From Colwellia psychrerythraea (lineage in GTDB: Bacteria > Pseudomonadota > Gammaproteobacteria > Enterobacterales > Alteromonadaceae), in the NCBI RefSeq assembly GCF_000764185.1, contig NZ_JQEC01000016.1, forward strand, positions 186,001 to 250,000: a DNA stretch of 64,000 nt. Direction: 5' to 3'. Below are positions 9,245 through 18,366 of this stretch, piece by piece. The position numbers and the translations under genes are program-made. The notes under the pieces were generated by a model, which saw only the letters and a program-made list of their open reading frames with translations, had not been told where the DNA came from and made no database searches. Numbering within the stretch: the stretch's first letter is position 1; the number at the start of each line of letters is the position of its first letter.

Positions 9245-10423
9245 ATGATCAGTCCTTTTATTGTTAATGATAAGAACTTATTCCTAAGCCGTTTCCCTGT
9301 TGCGCAAGTAAACCGCAGTTTACAAGCATGGGACTCAGCCGATGAGTACCTAATAAACTATGTTGAAGAACAAGGTTTAATTAACGCTAATACCAAGGTG
9401 GCTATTTTTAATGATGCATTTGGCGCATTGGCTAGCAACTTTTGTCATTCAGCTAGTGAAAAACCGACAGTTATTTGCATCAATGATTCTTATATTAGTA
9501 GCCAAGGAATAAGCTATAACCTAGAACAGAATTCCTTAGATGATAGCAATATTGATCAGTTAAACTCACTTGATAGCTTGCCGAATGATATTGATATCAT
9601 TTTATTTAAGATACCTAAAAGCAAGTCACTTTTAATCGAGCAGCTTATTCAAATAAAAAAATCAGTTAACCATAACTGTATTTTTATCGCCGCAGATCGC
9701 GCTAAAGAAATTCACAGCGCAACCTTAAAAGTATTTGAAAAGCACTTAGGCACCACCAAAACATCCCTAGCAGTAAAGAAAGCACGTTTAGTATTTTGCC
9801 AATTTGATAATAAACAAATACATCAATCACCCTTCCCAACGGTGTGGTCGTTAGCACACATATCTACTAATGATTCACCTTCTCGTGACTTCAGTATTAG
9901 CAACCATGCTAATGTTTATGCCCGAGAAAAGTTAGATATTGGTGCCCGCTACTTTATTGAAAACTTACCTAAAGTTGCCGCTAACAGCAAAGTAATAGAT
10001 TTAGGTTGTGGTAATGGTGTTATTGGCCTTATCGTTTTAGCCAATCAACCTGAAGCACAGGTGCAGTTCATTGATGAGTCGACCATGGCCATTGCTTCTG
10101 CTGAGCAAAATATAAAAACAAACCTACCTGAATCAATTGATAATTGTCAGTTTACTCTGAACGATTCTTTGACCGATATTGAAGGCGGAAGTGTTGATTT
10201 AATTTTATGTAATCCACCTTTTCACCAAAACACAGCAACAACCGATCATATCGCGTGGCAGATGTTTAAAGACAGTCATAGAGTCTTAAAGAAAGGTGGC
10301 GAGTTACGCATTATCGGCAATCAACAATTAGCTTATCATATTAAATTACAGCGCCTTTTTGGTAATGAGACTTTAATAGCCAGCAATAATAAGTTTGTTA
10401 CTCAATCAGCTATCAAACGATAA
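9245..10423 (+). CDS. rlmG: 23S rRNA (guanine-1835-N2) methyltransferase RlmG
   Basis: 392 residues with two related halves: a degenerate N-terminal domain that helps bind RNA and a C-terminal SAM-dependent catalytic domain. SAM motif I is VIDLGCGNGVIGL near residue 250 and the base-flipping motif is LILCNPPFHQ near 320. It methylates G1835 of 23S rRNA in the free subunit. The start at 9245 has little visible ribosome site. The yajG-like gene begins 15 bp downstream, so they are probably cotranscribed. Confidence 0.93.
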   Translation: MISPFIVNDKNLFLSRFPVAQVNRSLQAWDSADEYLINYVEEQGLINANTKVAIFNDAFGALASNFCHSASEKPTVICINDSYISSQGISYNLEQNSLDDSNIDQLNSLDSLPNDIDIILFKIPKSKSLLIEQLIQIKKSVNHNCIFIAADRAKEIHSATLKVFEKHLGTTKTSLAVKKARLVFCQFDNKQIHQSPFPTVWSLAHISTNDSPSRDFSISNHANVYAREKLDIGARYFIENLPKVAANSKVIDLGCGNGVIGLIVLANQPEAQVQFIDESTMAIASAEQNIKTNLPESIDNCQFTLNDSLTDIEGGSVDLILCNPPFHQNTATTDHIAWQMFKDSHRVLKKGGELRIIGNQQLAYHIKLQRLFGNETLIASNNKFVTQSAIKR

Positions 10424-10438
10424 GAAGTAGATCAAATC

Positions 10439-11008
10439 ATGAAATTACTTAGCTTGAAATTTATAACATTGGCCTTTTTTATGGCCAACATCGTTAGTTG
10501 TAGCACAGCGCCAACTCATTTAATTGTCTCACCACAAGTTTACCTGTCGCCCTCAAACCAGTTATCTCACAAAGAAGCGCAATTGAACGTTATTGATATG
10601 CGTACCAGTACACATATCATTCAAATATTAGAAAAAGATGAAGCGGCAATCATACTCTCGTCGAAAGTCCGCCTTGAAGATATCACTCAAAAATTATTAA
10701 TTGAGCAATGGCAGCAGCAAGGCTTAAACTTCACTAACTCAGCTCAGAATAAAATTACCGTTTCCATAGAAAAAGCTATCATCAGTGTTGAGCAAGAAAG
10801 CGTTACTTATACCGCCCAAAGTGAAATTATTCTCAAGGTCTCCATTGATAATGGTAAACAAACATTGACCAGTAACTTTAAAACACGTGGCCATAGTGAA
10901 GGCGCTCTCACGGCTGACATTGCGGTACTAGAGCGTGAGTTTAATCAACATTTGAGTACCTTGTTGATACAGGTTTTAACCAGTAAAGATATTAAAACGT
11001 TTTTATAG
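10439..11008 (+). CDS. yajG: YajG-family lipoprotein
   Basis: 189 residues with a lipoprotein signal ending in IVSCS, so Cys21 should be lipidated. The rest (HLIVSPQVYL, then VIDMRTSTHI, KVRLEDITQKLL) matches the YajG domain, whose function is unknown. Family members sit beside ampG, as this one does with a cyclophilin and a small gene between. Probably an outer-membrane-anchored periplasmic protein. Confidence 0.86.
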   Translation: MKLLSLKFITLAFFMANIVSCSTAPTHLIVSPQVYLSPSNQLSHKEAQLNVIDMRTSTHIIQILEKDEAAIILSSKVRLEDITQKLLIEQWQQQGLNFTNSAQNKITVSIEKAIISVEQESVTYTAQSEIILKVSIDNGKQTLTSNFKTRGHSEGALTADIAVLEREFNQHLSTLLIQVLTSKDIKTFL

Positions 11009-11048
11009 TCGCCGTCAGCGCTGCTAACTTTATTAAGAGTAAGTTATT

Positions 11049-11636
11049 TTGAAGAATTATTTCCAATTGATGATCGCATCTATTTTACTAGCCATTAGTA
11101 GTTTTAGTTATGCTGTTGACCCGACAAATATTTACCCGAAAGTAAAACTGGAAACCTCAATGGGGGTAATTATTATTGAACTCGATAGGGTTAAAGCACC
11201 AATCACCGTCGATAACTTTCTAGAATATGTTGTCAAAGGTGAATATAACAACACTATATTTCATCGCATAATTGATGATTTTATTGTACAAGGTGGCGCT
11301 TATGACGCTAAGTTTACCGCTAAAAAATTAGGTAAAAGTATTGTAAATGAGTCGGGCAATGGCTTAAAAAATGAAGTTGGCACTATTGCCATGGCTAAAG
11401 AAAATAGACCACATACAGCTAATCGTCAATTCTTTTTTAATCTTGCTGACAATACCACTTTAGATCCCGGCAGAAAGTGGGGCTATGCAGTTTTTGGCGC
11501 CATTGTTGAAGGTGAAGAAGTACTAGCAGCTATCGCTAAAGTACCAACAGATTACAATGAAGCCATGGCATGGAATGATGTACCGTTAAAACCCGTCACC
11601 TTAATCAAAGCGACTCTTTTACCTGCGGGTGATTAG
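11049..11636 (+). CDS. Periplasmic peptidyl-prolyl cis-trans isomerase, cyclophilin type
   Basis: 195 residues. A signal peptide (MKNYFQLMIASILLAISSFSYA) directs it to the periplasm. The cyclophilin domain shows VKLETSMGVIIIELD, FHRIIDDFIVQGG (catalytic Arg in FHR) and NRQFFFNL. The start at 11049 is a TTG; it gives a normal basic n-region, whereas the next ATG at 11070 would remove it, so TTG is preferred. It catalyses proline isomerisation during folding of exported proteins. PpiA-like; the family assignment is firm, the exact orthologue less so. Confidence 0.93.
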   Translation: MKNYFQLMIASILLAISSFSYAVDPTNIYPKVKLETSMGVIIIELDRVKAPITVDNFLEYVVKGEYNNTIFHRIIDDFIVQGGAYDAKFTAKKLGKSIVNESGNGLKNEVGTIAMAKENRPHTANRQFFFNLADNTTLDPGRKWGYAVFGAIVEGEEVLAAIAKVPTDYNEAMAWNDVPLKPVTLIKATLLPAGD

Positions 11637-11713
11637 GTCAATTTACATATCTTAACCAAGCCTCCTTTCACAAAAAAGTAACAATTAAGTAACAAAATAA
11701 ACATCACTATTTT

Positions 11714-11742
11714 TTGACAAAAAACCAATTATCACCGATAAA
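11714..11742 (+). promoter_or_regulatory. Candidate sigma-70 promoter for the 109-residue protein gene
   Basis: TTGACA at 11714-11719 is followed after 17 bp by GATAAA at 11737-11742. It would give a leader of about 140 nt. A GTCGGTG/CACCGAC stem (11813-11819 with 11842-11848) lies in that leader. Confidence 0.45.
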
Positions 11743-11888
11743 TAAGTAAGCCAATAAAAAACTCACAAATAATAATTTAAAAGTGAAGAAAAAATAAAGG
11801 CGCTAATTCTTTGTCGGTGAAAAATATACATTCTCGCTAAACACCGACGCATAAGTGTCAAGCTGTACGTGTGCTTTAAGGGGCCTCC

Positions 11889-12218
11889 ATGATAATTGAG
11901 CAGTTTATCGATCAAAAAATACTAGAAATGCATGCCTATGTTAGTGCTGTCATCGACGAAGAACTTCATTATACTGAATTAGATCGCTTCATTTTAGACA
12001 CTATGTCGGAGTGGACTTTATTAAGAGTGGTTGATGAAACTCCACACAGTGCAAAAGAACGTGTGTTTTGGCATTTAATGCACGAAGTTAGCTTACACGG
12101 CGCTCAAGCACTAAGCCAAGACTTGTTTTTTAAGAGTGAAATGAATACATGTTTAGATTTTTTCAACGGCTCTGGCAGTTATCCTATTGATTGTATTGGC
12201 TGGCGCCCAATCGCGTAA
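11889..12218 (+). CDS. Conserved-looking hypothetical protein, 109 residues
   Basis: Soluble, acidic, probably alpha-helical protein (MIIEQFIDQKILEMHAYVSA) with a C-terminal CLDFFNG..CIGWRPIA segment. No known domain recognised and no signal peptide. The start is well supported by AAGGGG 8 nt before the ATG. It has its own candidate promoter and stands between the cyclophilin and ampG. Function unknown. Confidence 0.8.
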   Translation: MIIEQFIDQKILEMHAYVSAVIDEELHYTELDRFILDTMSEWTLLRVVDETPHSAKERVFWHLMHEVSLHGAQALSQDLFFKSEMNTCLDFFNGSGSYPIDCIGWRPIA

Positions 12219-12332
12219 CTAAACCTAGGAGTGATTAAATAATAATTCAATTGACGCATGCCCCTTCTGAAAATCACAAGCCTCTGATAGACTTAAAAGT
12301 ATAACCTTTTTATCACCTTAAATGACTTGTTA

Positions 12333-13604
12333 ATGCCAACAACCTCTCCAGCGAAGACTAACTCCTTTAAAGAAGCCATTTTAAATAAGCGCATGCTTAT
12401 TTGTATTTTTACCGGATTTAGTTCGGGTTTACCGCTCTTTGTTTTGTATCAACTGGTACCTGGTTGGTTACGTGATGAAGGCGTAAGCCTTGCCGAAATT
12501 GGCTTATTCTCATTAATTGGCATCCCTTATGTGTGGAAATTTTTGTGGTCGCCATTGATGGATCGCTACTCTTTAGGCTTTCTTGGTAGACGTCGAAGTT
12601 GGATGTTAACCACGCAAATATTACTGTTAGTGTCTATTGCTGGTTTTGGTTTCGTTAACCCTATTATGGATATATGGTCTGTGGCCTATTTAGCTGCAGC
12701 AGTGGCTTTTTTCAGTGCGAGCCAAGATATTGTACTTGATGCTTATCGAAGAGAATTATTGCCCGATAACGAGCTTGGTTTAGGTAACTCTATTCATGTA
12801 CAAGCTTACAGGCTTTCAGGCTTGGTGCCTGGCTCACTGGGTTTTATTTTGGCCGATCATATGAGCTGGCAATCCGTCTTCGTTATTGTTGCGGCTTTCA
12901 TGTTATTAGGTGTGTTATTAACACTGTTTATTAAAGAGTTAGAGTCAGAGCATGGTGCGCCAAAAACATTACAACAAGCTGTAGTTCTGCCCTTTAAAGA
13001 CTTTATCCAGAGTAAAGGGCTCAAATCTGCTGGTTATACCTTATTGTTCTTAGTACTTTATAAATTAGGAGACAATATGGCAACAGCATTACAAACGCCA
13101 TTTTTTATTGATATGGGCTTTAGTAAAACAGAAATTGGTGTTGTAGCAAAGACATCCTCATTAATTGCCATGACCATAGGTATTGTTGTTGGTGGCTTAG
13201 TGATGATTAAACTCAGCATTAACCGCGCCTTATGGCTATTTGGTTTTGTGCAAATATTAAGTATTTTAGGCTTTGCTGCCCTAGCTGAAATAGGACATAA
13301 CACCTATGCTTTGGCAATAGCCATGGGATTTGAATATTTAGGTGTTGGTTTAGGTACTGCTGCTTTTACCGCTTTTATAGCTAAAACCACTAACCCTGCT
13401 TTTGCTGCTACTCAAATTGCTTTATTTACGGCCTTAGCTGTTGTTCCACGCACTTTTGCCAATGCAACAACCGGCGTTATCGTTGAGCAAATTGGTTGGA
13501 CAAACTTCTATTTTCTTTGCACGGCTTTAGCCATTCCGGGTATGTTAATGTTATTTAAAGTTGCCCCATGGAATGAACAAAAACTTAACTCGAGTACCTT
13601 ATGA
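12333..13604 (+). CDS. ampG: Muropeptide permease AmpG (MFS transporter)
   Basis: 423 residues, about 12 membrane helices. AmpG imports anhydro-muropeptides from the periplasm for peptidoglycan recycling. Recognisable features are the first helices FTGFSSGLPLFVLYQLVPGW and LRDEGVSLAEIGLFSLIGIPYVWKFLWSPLMDR, and the SASQDIVLDAYRRELL segment near residue 130. The ATG at 12333 is preferred to a TTG two codons upstream. It overlaps a small membrane-protein frame by 4 bp. Placement near yajG-like and bolA supports the assignment. Confidence 0.93.
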   Translation: MPTTSPAKTNSFKEAILNKRMLICIFTGFSSGLPLFVLYQLVPGWLRDEGVSLAEIGLFSLIGIPYVWKFLWSPLMDRYSLGFLGRRRSWMLTTQILLLVSIAGFGFVNPIMDIWSVAYLAAAVAFFSASQDIVLDAYRRELLPDNELGLGNSIHVQAYRLSGLVPGSLGFILADHMSWQSVFVIVAAFMLLGVLLTLFIKELESEHGAPKTLQQAVVLPFKDFIQSKGLKSAGYTLLFLVLYKLGDNMATALQTPFFIDMGFSKTEIGVVAKTSSLIAMTIGIVVGGLVMIKLSINRALWLFGFVQILSILGFAALAEIGHNTYALAIAMGFEYLGVGLGTAAFTAFIAKTTNPAFAATQIALFTALAVVPRTFANATTGVIVEQIGWTNFYFLCTALAIPGMLMLFKVAPWNEQKLNSSTL

Positions 13605-13771
13605 TAAAATTTTTCTTTTTAATGCCTATTATTATGTGCGCTATTTGGACTTGGTACCTTAAAGCCAATGACTACTCTCTAAAACAGGGCATCAAGGGGT
13701 TTACTTATATCCTCGCCTTTAACACTATCATCATCGGTTTTTTCGTGATGATGATTTATGTAACACATTGA
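13601..13771 (+). CDS. Small two-helix membrane protein overlapping ampG
   Basis: 56 codons from an ATG overlapping the ampG stop (ATGA), ending TGA at 13769-13771. The product has two hydrophobic segments (residues 2-20 and 36-53) separated by a short polar loop WYLKANDYSLKQG. The ATGA overlap points to translational coupling with ampG. No family recognised. It could assist AmpG or be unrelated; being so short, its reality needs comparison with relatives. Confidence 0.65.
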   Translation: MIKFFFLMPIIMCAIWTWYLKANDYSLKQGIKGFTYILAFNTIIIGFFVMMIYVTH

Positions 13772-13971
13772 TCTAATTTCCAAACGCCGAGCATAGCAGT
13801 AAGCTAATCAGACATTGCTACATAACGGTGTTAGGGCTTATTGTAGCCAGGCAAGTTAAAATATTTTTCAAAAACAATGCCTTAATGTTGAGCCAAAATA
13901 AAGTAAAACAGAGCAAAAACGATTTTTATGTCATACACTTAAGTTATGTTTTTATAGGATTTTATTGGTTT

Positions 13972-14811
13972 ATGTTGATTGTTGATCAAAGTGTTTTAGA
14001 TGATATTGGCCGTGGGTTTTCAGTCCCTGCTCAGCCGAAACTACTACTAGAACTATTAAAGCTGATGGCTGATACTAACCCAGACATTAATGCGATTAGT
14101 AAAGCTATCAGCAAAGATATTGCCGTTAGCGCAGCTATTCTAAAAACTATAAACTCCCCCTTATACGGCCTAGGTAGAACAGTCACAGATATCAAAATGT
14201 CGGTAAATTATATTGGTATATATGGTGTCGTGATGTTAGTTACTGGTAGTTTACTTAAAAAGAGTTTTGATCCTAAAAGCTGTAGCATCGATCTAGAAGA
14301 TTTTTGGCAGATCACCTCAGACATTGCCAGTGCGGCAATGTTAATCGGGCAAAGGTACAAACCTCAAATAGTTAATGATAAATTTTTTAGTCTAGGTTTG
14401 TTTCATGCATGCGGTGTTCCTGTGATGGCAATGAAATATGATGACTATCAAGAGCTATTAGATAAAGCATTAACCTCTCCAGAACTAGCGCTTACAGCAG
14501 TAGAAGAGCAACATTATAGCGTTAACCATGCAACTATAGGTTACTACGTTGCCAGTTCATGGCGTTTACCTAAGGATGTTTGCCAAATAATTTTACAACA
14601 TCATGAAAGAGACTTTTTAAATGTACTTAATGGCACACAAGGACAGGATTTATTTGCAGTACTTAAATTGAGTGAACAGTTAATCTCATTAAAACATTCA
14701 GATTGTGCGTCGGCAGACTGGCCTTATGTACAAGAAAAAGTATGTAAGATACTTGCCATTGATGAGGATACTTTAGAAATTCTAGTTACTGAATTTACTG
14801 ATAGTCAATAG
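13972..14811 (+). CDS. HDOD-domain signalling protein
   Basis: 279 residues from the ATG at 13972 (AGGA 11 nt upstream). The in-frame GTG at 13828 would add 48 residues unrelated to the domain and is not favoured. The HDOD domain covers residues ~10-210: GFSVPAQPKLLLELLKLM, KDIAVSAAILKTINSPLYGLGRTVTDI and the HAC..HATIGYYVASSWRLP region. HDOD proteins lack the full HD metal site and serve as scaffolds in signalling, chemotaxis or c-di-GMP networks; no partner lies beside it. Moderately certain about the role, sure about the domain. Confidence 0.88.
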   Translation: MLIVDQSVLDDIGRGFSVPAQPKLLLELLKLMADTNPDINAISKAISKDIAVSAAILKTINSPLYGLGRTVTDIKMSVNYIGIYGVVMLVTGSLLKKSFDPKSCSIDLEDFWQITSDIASAAMLIGQRYKPQIVNDKFFSLGLFHACGVPVMAMKYDDYQELLDKALTSPELALTAVEEQHYSVNHATIGYYVASSWRLPKDVCQIILQHHERDFLNVLNGTQGQDLFAVLKLSEQLISLKHSDCASADWPYVQEKVCKILAIDEDTLEILVTEFTDSQ

Positions 14812-14843
14812 CTTCACAGCTTATGACAGAGATAATTGAATTA

Positions 14844-14870
14844 AGAAAGGTACTTTGTTAGCACCTTTCT
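14844..14870 (+). terminator. Weak terminator-like hairpin after the HDOD gene
   Basis: 8-bp stem AGAAAGGT (14844-14851) with ACCTTTCT (14863-14870), 11-nt loop, followed by a short CGAGTTT. Lies between two convergent genes. Confidence 0.4.
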
Positions 14871-14896
14871 CGAGTTTAACTTAGCGTAATTTGTTT

Positions 14897-15295
14897 TTAC
14901 GATAAACCGTTAGTAAATTGCCCCCAAGAAAGTAACAATGCTCTAAAGTCATCCAAACCACAGCCGGCCATTTCATTTTGATCTAAGTGAATATGCTCAT
15001 CAGTTAACATCTCAGGTAAACCTTCACCGCTGCCATTTAATGAACCATTCATACTGACGTTGGTTTGAATTGAGACATCTTCATGATTTAAGGTAATAGA
15101 GTATTCACTACCGGTGATGAGTATTTCTTGCGACTTACCTGTTTCAATATTATCTATCGCGGTGAGTAACTCGGTAAGTTTAGTGACATTATGTCCTAAT
15201 TCAACTTCCATCCATGGACCTATGACCTCATGCTCTAGCGAAAAGAGCGCTCTGGCTTCGCCTGTTATAGCGTCGTGTACAAATTCATATTCCAT
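14897..15295 (-). CDS. yacL: UPF0231 (YacL) family protein
   Basis: 132 residues, acidic and cytoplasmic. The start MEYEFVHDAITGEARALFSLEHEVIGPWMEVELG and the C-terminal CGLDDFRALLLSWGQF are characteristic of YacL/UPF0231 of gammaproteobacteria. Function is not established. The ATG has AGGAAAG upstream. Confidence 0.92.
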   Translation of the reverse strand: MEYEFVHDAITGEARALFSLEHEVIGPWMEVELGHNVTKLTELLTAIDNIETGKSQEILITGSEYSITLNHEDVSIQTNVSMNGSLNGSGEGLPEMLTDEHIHLDQNEMAGCGLDDFRALLLSWGQFTNGLS

Positions 15296-15381
15296 AGCCT
15301 TTCCTATCGGTAATCTTATAAAAGGGCCTACATTAAGTGTAGCAAAGCTTTCACCACAAATTGTGAATTTTTATCAGCTTA

Positions 15382-16035
15382 TTACTGTGCTTGCCACTGG
15401 CATTCAAGTAAAACGTTGTTAGCAATTAGGTTATCTTCGTGCTGTAAATAAACTTGGCTAACAAAGTTATCTGCGATTGTAATAACACCAACACCTTTGG
15501 GTGTTCCTGTCATCACTATATCGCCATCTTCAAGGGTGATAAATGATTGTAAGTCTTTTAATATTTCATTCGGTTTAACCATCATCAATTTTACACCGCC
15601 TTGTTGTTTAAGGATATTATTGATGGTTAGCGACAAACTTAACTGACTCATATTTTTTTGATCGAAACTAACAAAGTCACTAAACACAGCTGAACTATCA
15701 AAAGCTTTTGCGCGTTCCCAAGGTAACCCCTTAGTTTTTAACTTAGCTTGTACTTCGCGTTTAGTTAAATCTAGACCAAGCGCCACCGCAATAAATTGCC
15801 CACCTTGGTACAAAAAACTTAACTCTGCTTCATAATGCAATACATCGTTATTATGCTTAGCATTAAGCACTGTGCTGATGGCTGAATTAGGTTTTAAAAA
15901 CACCACCATTTCATCAGGTACTTCATTGGCCAACTCTTTGATATGATCGACATAATTTCGACCGATACAAACGACTTTTGATGGTGTTATTTGCTGCACT
16001 GACTCATCGCTTGAAACTAATTTAACTGTATTCAT
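15382..16035 (-). CDS. Fumarylacetoacetate hydrolase family protein
   Basis: 217 residues with the FAH fold: CIGRNYVDHIKEL near residue 24, FLKPNSAIS near 46, the metal-binding HYEAELSFLY near 66 and GDIVMTGTPKGVG near 170. FAH-family enzymes act on small keto acids (acylpyruvate hydrolase or oxaloacetate decarboxylase activities are known for the short forms). No catabolic neighbours help fix the substrate. Probably monocistronic. Confidence 0.9.
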   Translation of the reverse strand: MNTVKLVSSDESVQQITPSKVVCIGRNYVDHIKELANEVPDEMVVFLKPNSAISTVLNAKHNNDVLHYEAELSFLYQGGQFIAVALGLDLTKREVQAKLKTKGLPWERAKAFDSSAVFSDFVSFDQKNMSQLSLSLTINNILKQQGGVKLMMVKPNEILKDLQSFITLEDGDIVMTGTPKGVGVITIADNFVSQVYLQHEDNLIANNVLLECQWQAQ

Positions 16036-16134
16036 AAAAACCTATTTAGCTTACATAGAGTTGATAGCGGGCATAATAATGAGTTAAGCCTTATTGAACA
16101 AGTTGATTTTCTGGCTAACAGTGAAATATTATCT

Positions 16135-16317
16135 TCATTTTGTAGTTGGCAATGATAAGCCCAACCTGCCTGCTGCAGGATTTTCATACAATGGAAAGGG
16201 CTGTCGTCTATGATTCAGTAATAAGCAACTGACTTGTGCCAAATAGCCAATGCAGTAAGAATTACAGTCATTCGCTCCGGCGGCGCAATCCTTTACATCT
16301 ACGACAAATAGCTCCAT
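16135..16317 (-). CDS. Doubtful 60-residue Cys-containing frame after the hemerythrin gene
   Basis: Begins 6 nt after the hemerythrin stop with no ribosome site of its own, so it could only be made by coupling. It has four Cys in its first half (DCAAGANDC, YCIGY, VSCLL). I recognise no family. It may be a small real gene, a decayed remnant or chance. Confidence 0.25.
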   Translation of the reverse strand: MELFVVDVKDCAAGANDCNSYCIGYLAQVSCLLLNHRRQPFPLYENPAAGRLGLSLPTTK

Positions 16318-16323
16318 AAATAA

Positions 16324-16761
16324 TTAGGCTACGGCGCTGGCTTTAAAACCTTCAATAATCTGCTCTCCATCACCTAAGTGTTGCGCCATCATAGGGTATA
16401 GCATCATTTCTTCTTTCATATTATGCTGCTGCATCATCACCATTAAAGTTTCTGACAAACCTAGGTATTCATCTTTTTCCTTCGCAGCAAGAGCATTATC
16501 TAGTGATTGTACCAAGGCGCGCATCTGTTGATGTTCCATCCGCATTACTTGGGTAGGCCCTGCCATATCCATCGCTTGTTCAAACTGAGGAAATAAAACC
16601 TCTTCTTCTTGGGCTAAATGCTCAGTTAATTCACGGGCAAAGTCCTGCCACTTTAATAATGCTAATGGCCAATGTCCCTCGGCTACAGCGGATTCTGCTT
16701 CAGTAAAAAAATCATCACATTTTCTATGTTTCGCTATCATATACTCTGAAATTGAACTCAT
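16324..16761 (-). CDS. Hemerythrin-like (HHE) domain protein
   Basis: 145 residues forming a four-helix bundle. Candidate di-iron ligands are His12 (AKHRKCDDFF), the HLAQEEEVLFPQF motif near residue 47, EHQQM near 77 and QHNMKEEMMLYP near 112, matching the HHE pattern. Such proteins bind oxygen or NO or act in iron and oxidative stress handling. AGGA precedes the ATG. No neighbouring NO or oxygen genes, so the specific role is open. Confidence 0.88.
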   Translation of the reverse strand: MSSISEYMIAKHRKCDDFFTEAESAVAEGHWPLALLKWQDFARELTEHLAQEEEVLFPQFEQAMDMAGPTQVMRMEHQQMRALVQSLDNALAAKEKDEYLGLSETLMVMMQQHNMKEEMMLYPMMAQHLGDGEQIIEGFKASAVA

Positions 16762-17008
16762 CCTACTTCCTATTTTTACTGTTTATTATCAATATTTGTA
16801 TAGTAAAGCAGCGATTGAGTTTGAGCTTTGACCTACATTAATAAAAGTACGACAAAGTCATATTTTTTCTAAGACTAAATAGTAGAGGTAACTAAACACA
16901 TAACCCCTTGTTCACAATTTAGCTACTAGTTTTCACTATTGATAACAGTTCTGGTCTGACCTTTAAGGTAGGCTCAATACTTTATCCCCTCCTAAATGGT
17001 TAAGATTT

Positions 17009-18253
17009 ATGACACTCAAGAAAACTTTATTAACACTATCGTTAACCTGTACATCATTTTACAGCGTTGGCGCAGCTTTCCAGTTAGCAGAGCATAGTGC
17101 TGCTGGCTTAGGTCGAGCCTTTGCAGGTGAAGCTGCCATTGCCGATGATGCCTCGGTAGTTGCCCGTAACCCTGCTCTGATGGCGCAGTTTGAAACAATG
17201 GAATTCTCGGTTACAGGCACGTATGTTATGCCCGATGTCAGCTTAACGGGTATTGATGCATCAAATGGTACAGACCCTGCTGCATTAAACAATAGCAGCA
17301 TAGCGCCAAATGCAATTGTTCCAGCTATGTACCTAGTTATGCCACTAAATGATAAGTTTTCGCTAGGTTTTGGTACCTTCTCTAACTTTGGTTTAGCTAC
17401 TGAGTTTGATGACGACTACGCTGCTGGAGCAGTAGCCGGCGAAACCTCAATCACTACCATTAACTTCAATACCAGCCTTTCTTATAAAGTGAATGATAAC
17501 TTTGTCATTGCTGGTGGTTTAAATGTTATTTATGCCGATGCCTCATTGGTGCGCAATGCGGGTACAAACCCTCTTGATATACCAGTTCAAGCCGAGCTGG
17601 CAAATATGGCCGGTGATGATATATCTTATGGTTGGAACATGGGCCTATCATATGATTTTAATGAAAAACATCGTTTAGGTTTTAGTTACCGTAGTGAAGT
17701 AAAGCTAGAGCTTGAAGGTAATTACAGCAATGACGTCACACTTGGCGGCGCAATTGTCCCTGGCGCTATGGATATTGCCTTACCCGCTATTATGGAATTC
17801 TCTGGCTTACATCAACTAACGGATACCCTTGCAGTACATTACTCTGCACTGTGGACAGGCTGGAGCAGCTTTGATCAACTAGCAGCTTATGTCGAAGGAC
17901 AAGATGGACCTGTATTTTCAAAAGAAGAGAATTTTTCTGACTCTATGCGTTATGCATTAGGTGCCACCTACCAACTTAGCAGTAAGGTAACATTAAGAAC
18001 GGGTATTGCTTATGATGAATCACCAGCCGATGAAAATCACATGTCCATCTCAATTCCTGATACCAACCGTGTCTGGTTAAGTGGTGGTTTAAATTACACT
18101 TTCGACAATAAATCATCATTAGATTTTGGTGTCAGTATTGTTAAAGGTGAAACTCAAACCTTTACTGAAACTGATGATTTTAAGCAAGATTGGACATTTG
18201 AGTCACAAGGCGATGCATACTTAGTTTCTGCACAATACAACCACGTATTTTAA
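17009..18253 (+). CDS. fadL: FadL-type outer membrane long-chain fatty acid transporter
   Basis: 414 residues. After a signal peptide ending near VGA, the mature N-terminus AFQLAEHSAAGLGRAFAGEAA and the conserved ARNPALMAQF (NPA box) identify the FadL family. The rest has alternating beta strands of a 14-strand barrel and ends in YNHVF with a C-terminal aromatic. It lets long-chain fatty acids or other hydrophobic molecules cross the outer membrane. A GTCCTCA/TGAGGAC hairpin follows it. Confidence 0.94.
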   Translation: MTLKKTLLTLSLTCTSFYSVGAAFQLAEHSAAGLGRAFAGEAAIADDASVVARNPALMAQFETMEFSVTGTYVMPDVSLTGIDASNGTDPAALNNSSIAPNAIVPAMYLVMPLNDKFSLGFGTFSNFGLATEFDDDYAAGAVAGETSITTINFNTSLSYKVNDNFVIAGGLNVIYADASLVRNAGTNPLDIPVQAELANMAGDDISYGWNMGLSYDFNEKHRLGFSYRSEVKLELEGNYSNDVTLGGAIVPGAMDIALPAIMEFSGLHQLTDTLAVHYSALWTGWSSFDQLAAYVEGQDGPVFSKEENFSDSMRYALGATYQLSSKVTLRTGIAYDESPADENHMSISIPDTNRVWLSGGLNYTFDNKSSLDFGVSIVKGETQTFTETDDFKQDWTFESQGDAYLVSAQYNHVF

Positions 18254-18304
18254 AGTGTCACTTGAGGCTAGAGAACCAAAACTAGTTGAATAGTTTTTAA
18301 GAGA

Positions 18305-18327
18305 GTCCTCATCAATTTGCTGAGGAC
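18305..18327 (+). terminator. Terminator-like hairpin downstream of fadL
   Basis: 7-bp stem GTCCTCA (18305-18311) with TGAGGAC (18321-18327), loop of 9 nt, followed by ATCTTT. Short but well placed 50 bp after fadL. Confidence 0.5.
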
Positions 18328-18366
18328 ATCTTTAATGCGGAAAATATAGGAAAGAGTTTTCTTTAA

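Noticed and set aside
13828-13971. 48-codon N-terminal extension of the HDOD gene from a GTG
   Set aside because: Not part of the domain, unusual composition, and a suitable ATG with AGGA upstream follows at 13972.
15114-15422. 102-codon plus-strand frame
   Set aside because: Antisense to yacL and the FAH gene, both of which have clear family motifs.
16324-16761. Hemerythrin gene as part of an NO-response locus
   Set aside because: No NO reductase, NsrR site or related gene nearby; the idea has no support in this window.
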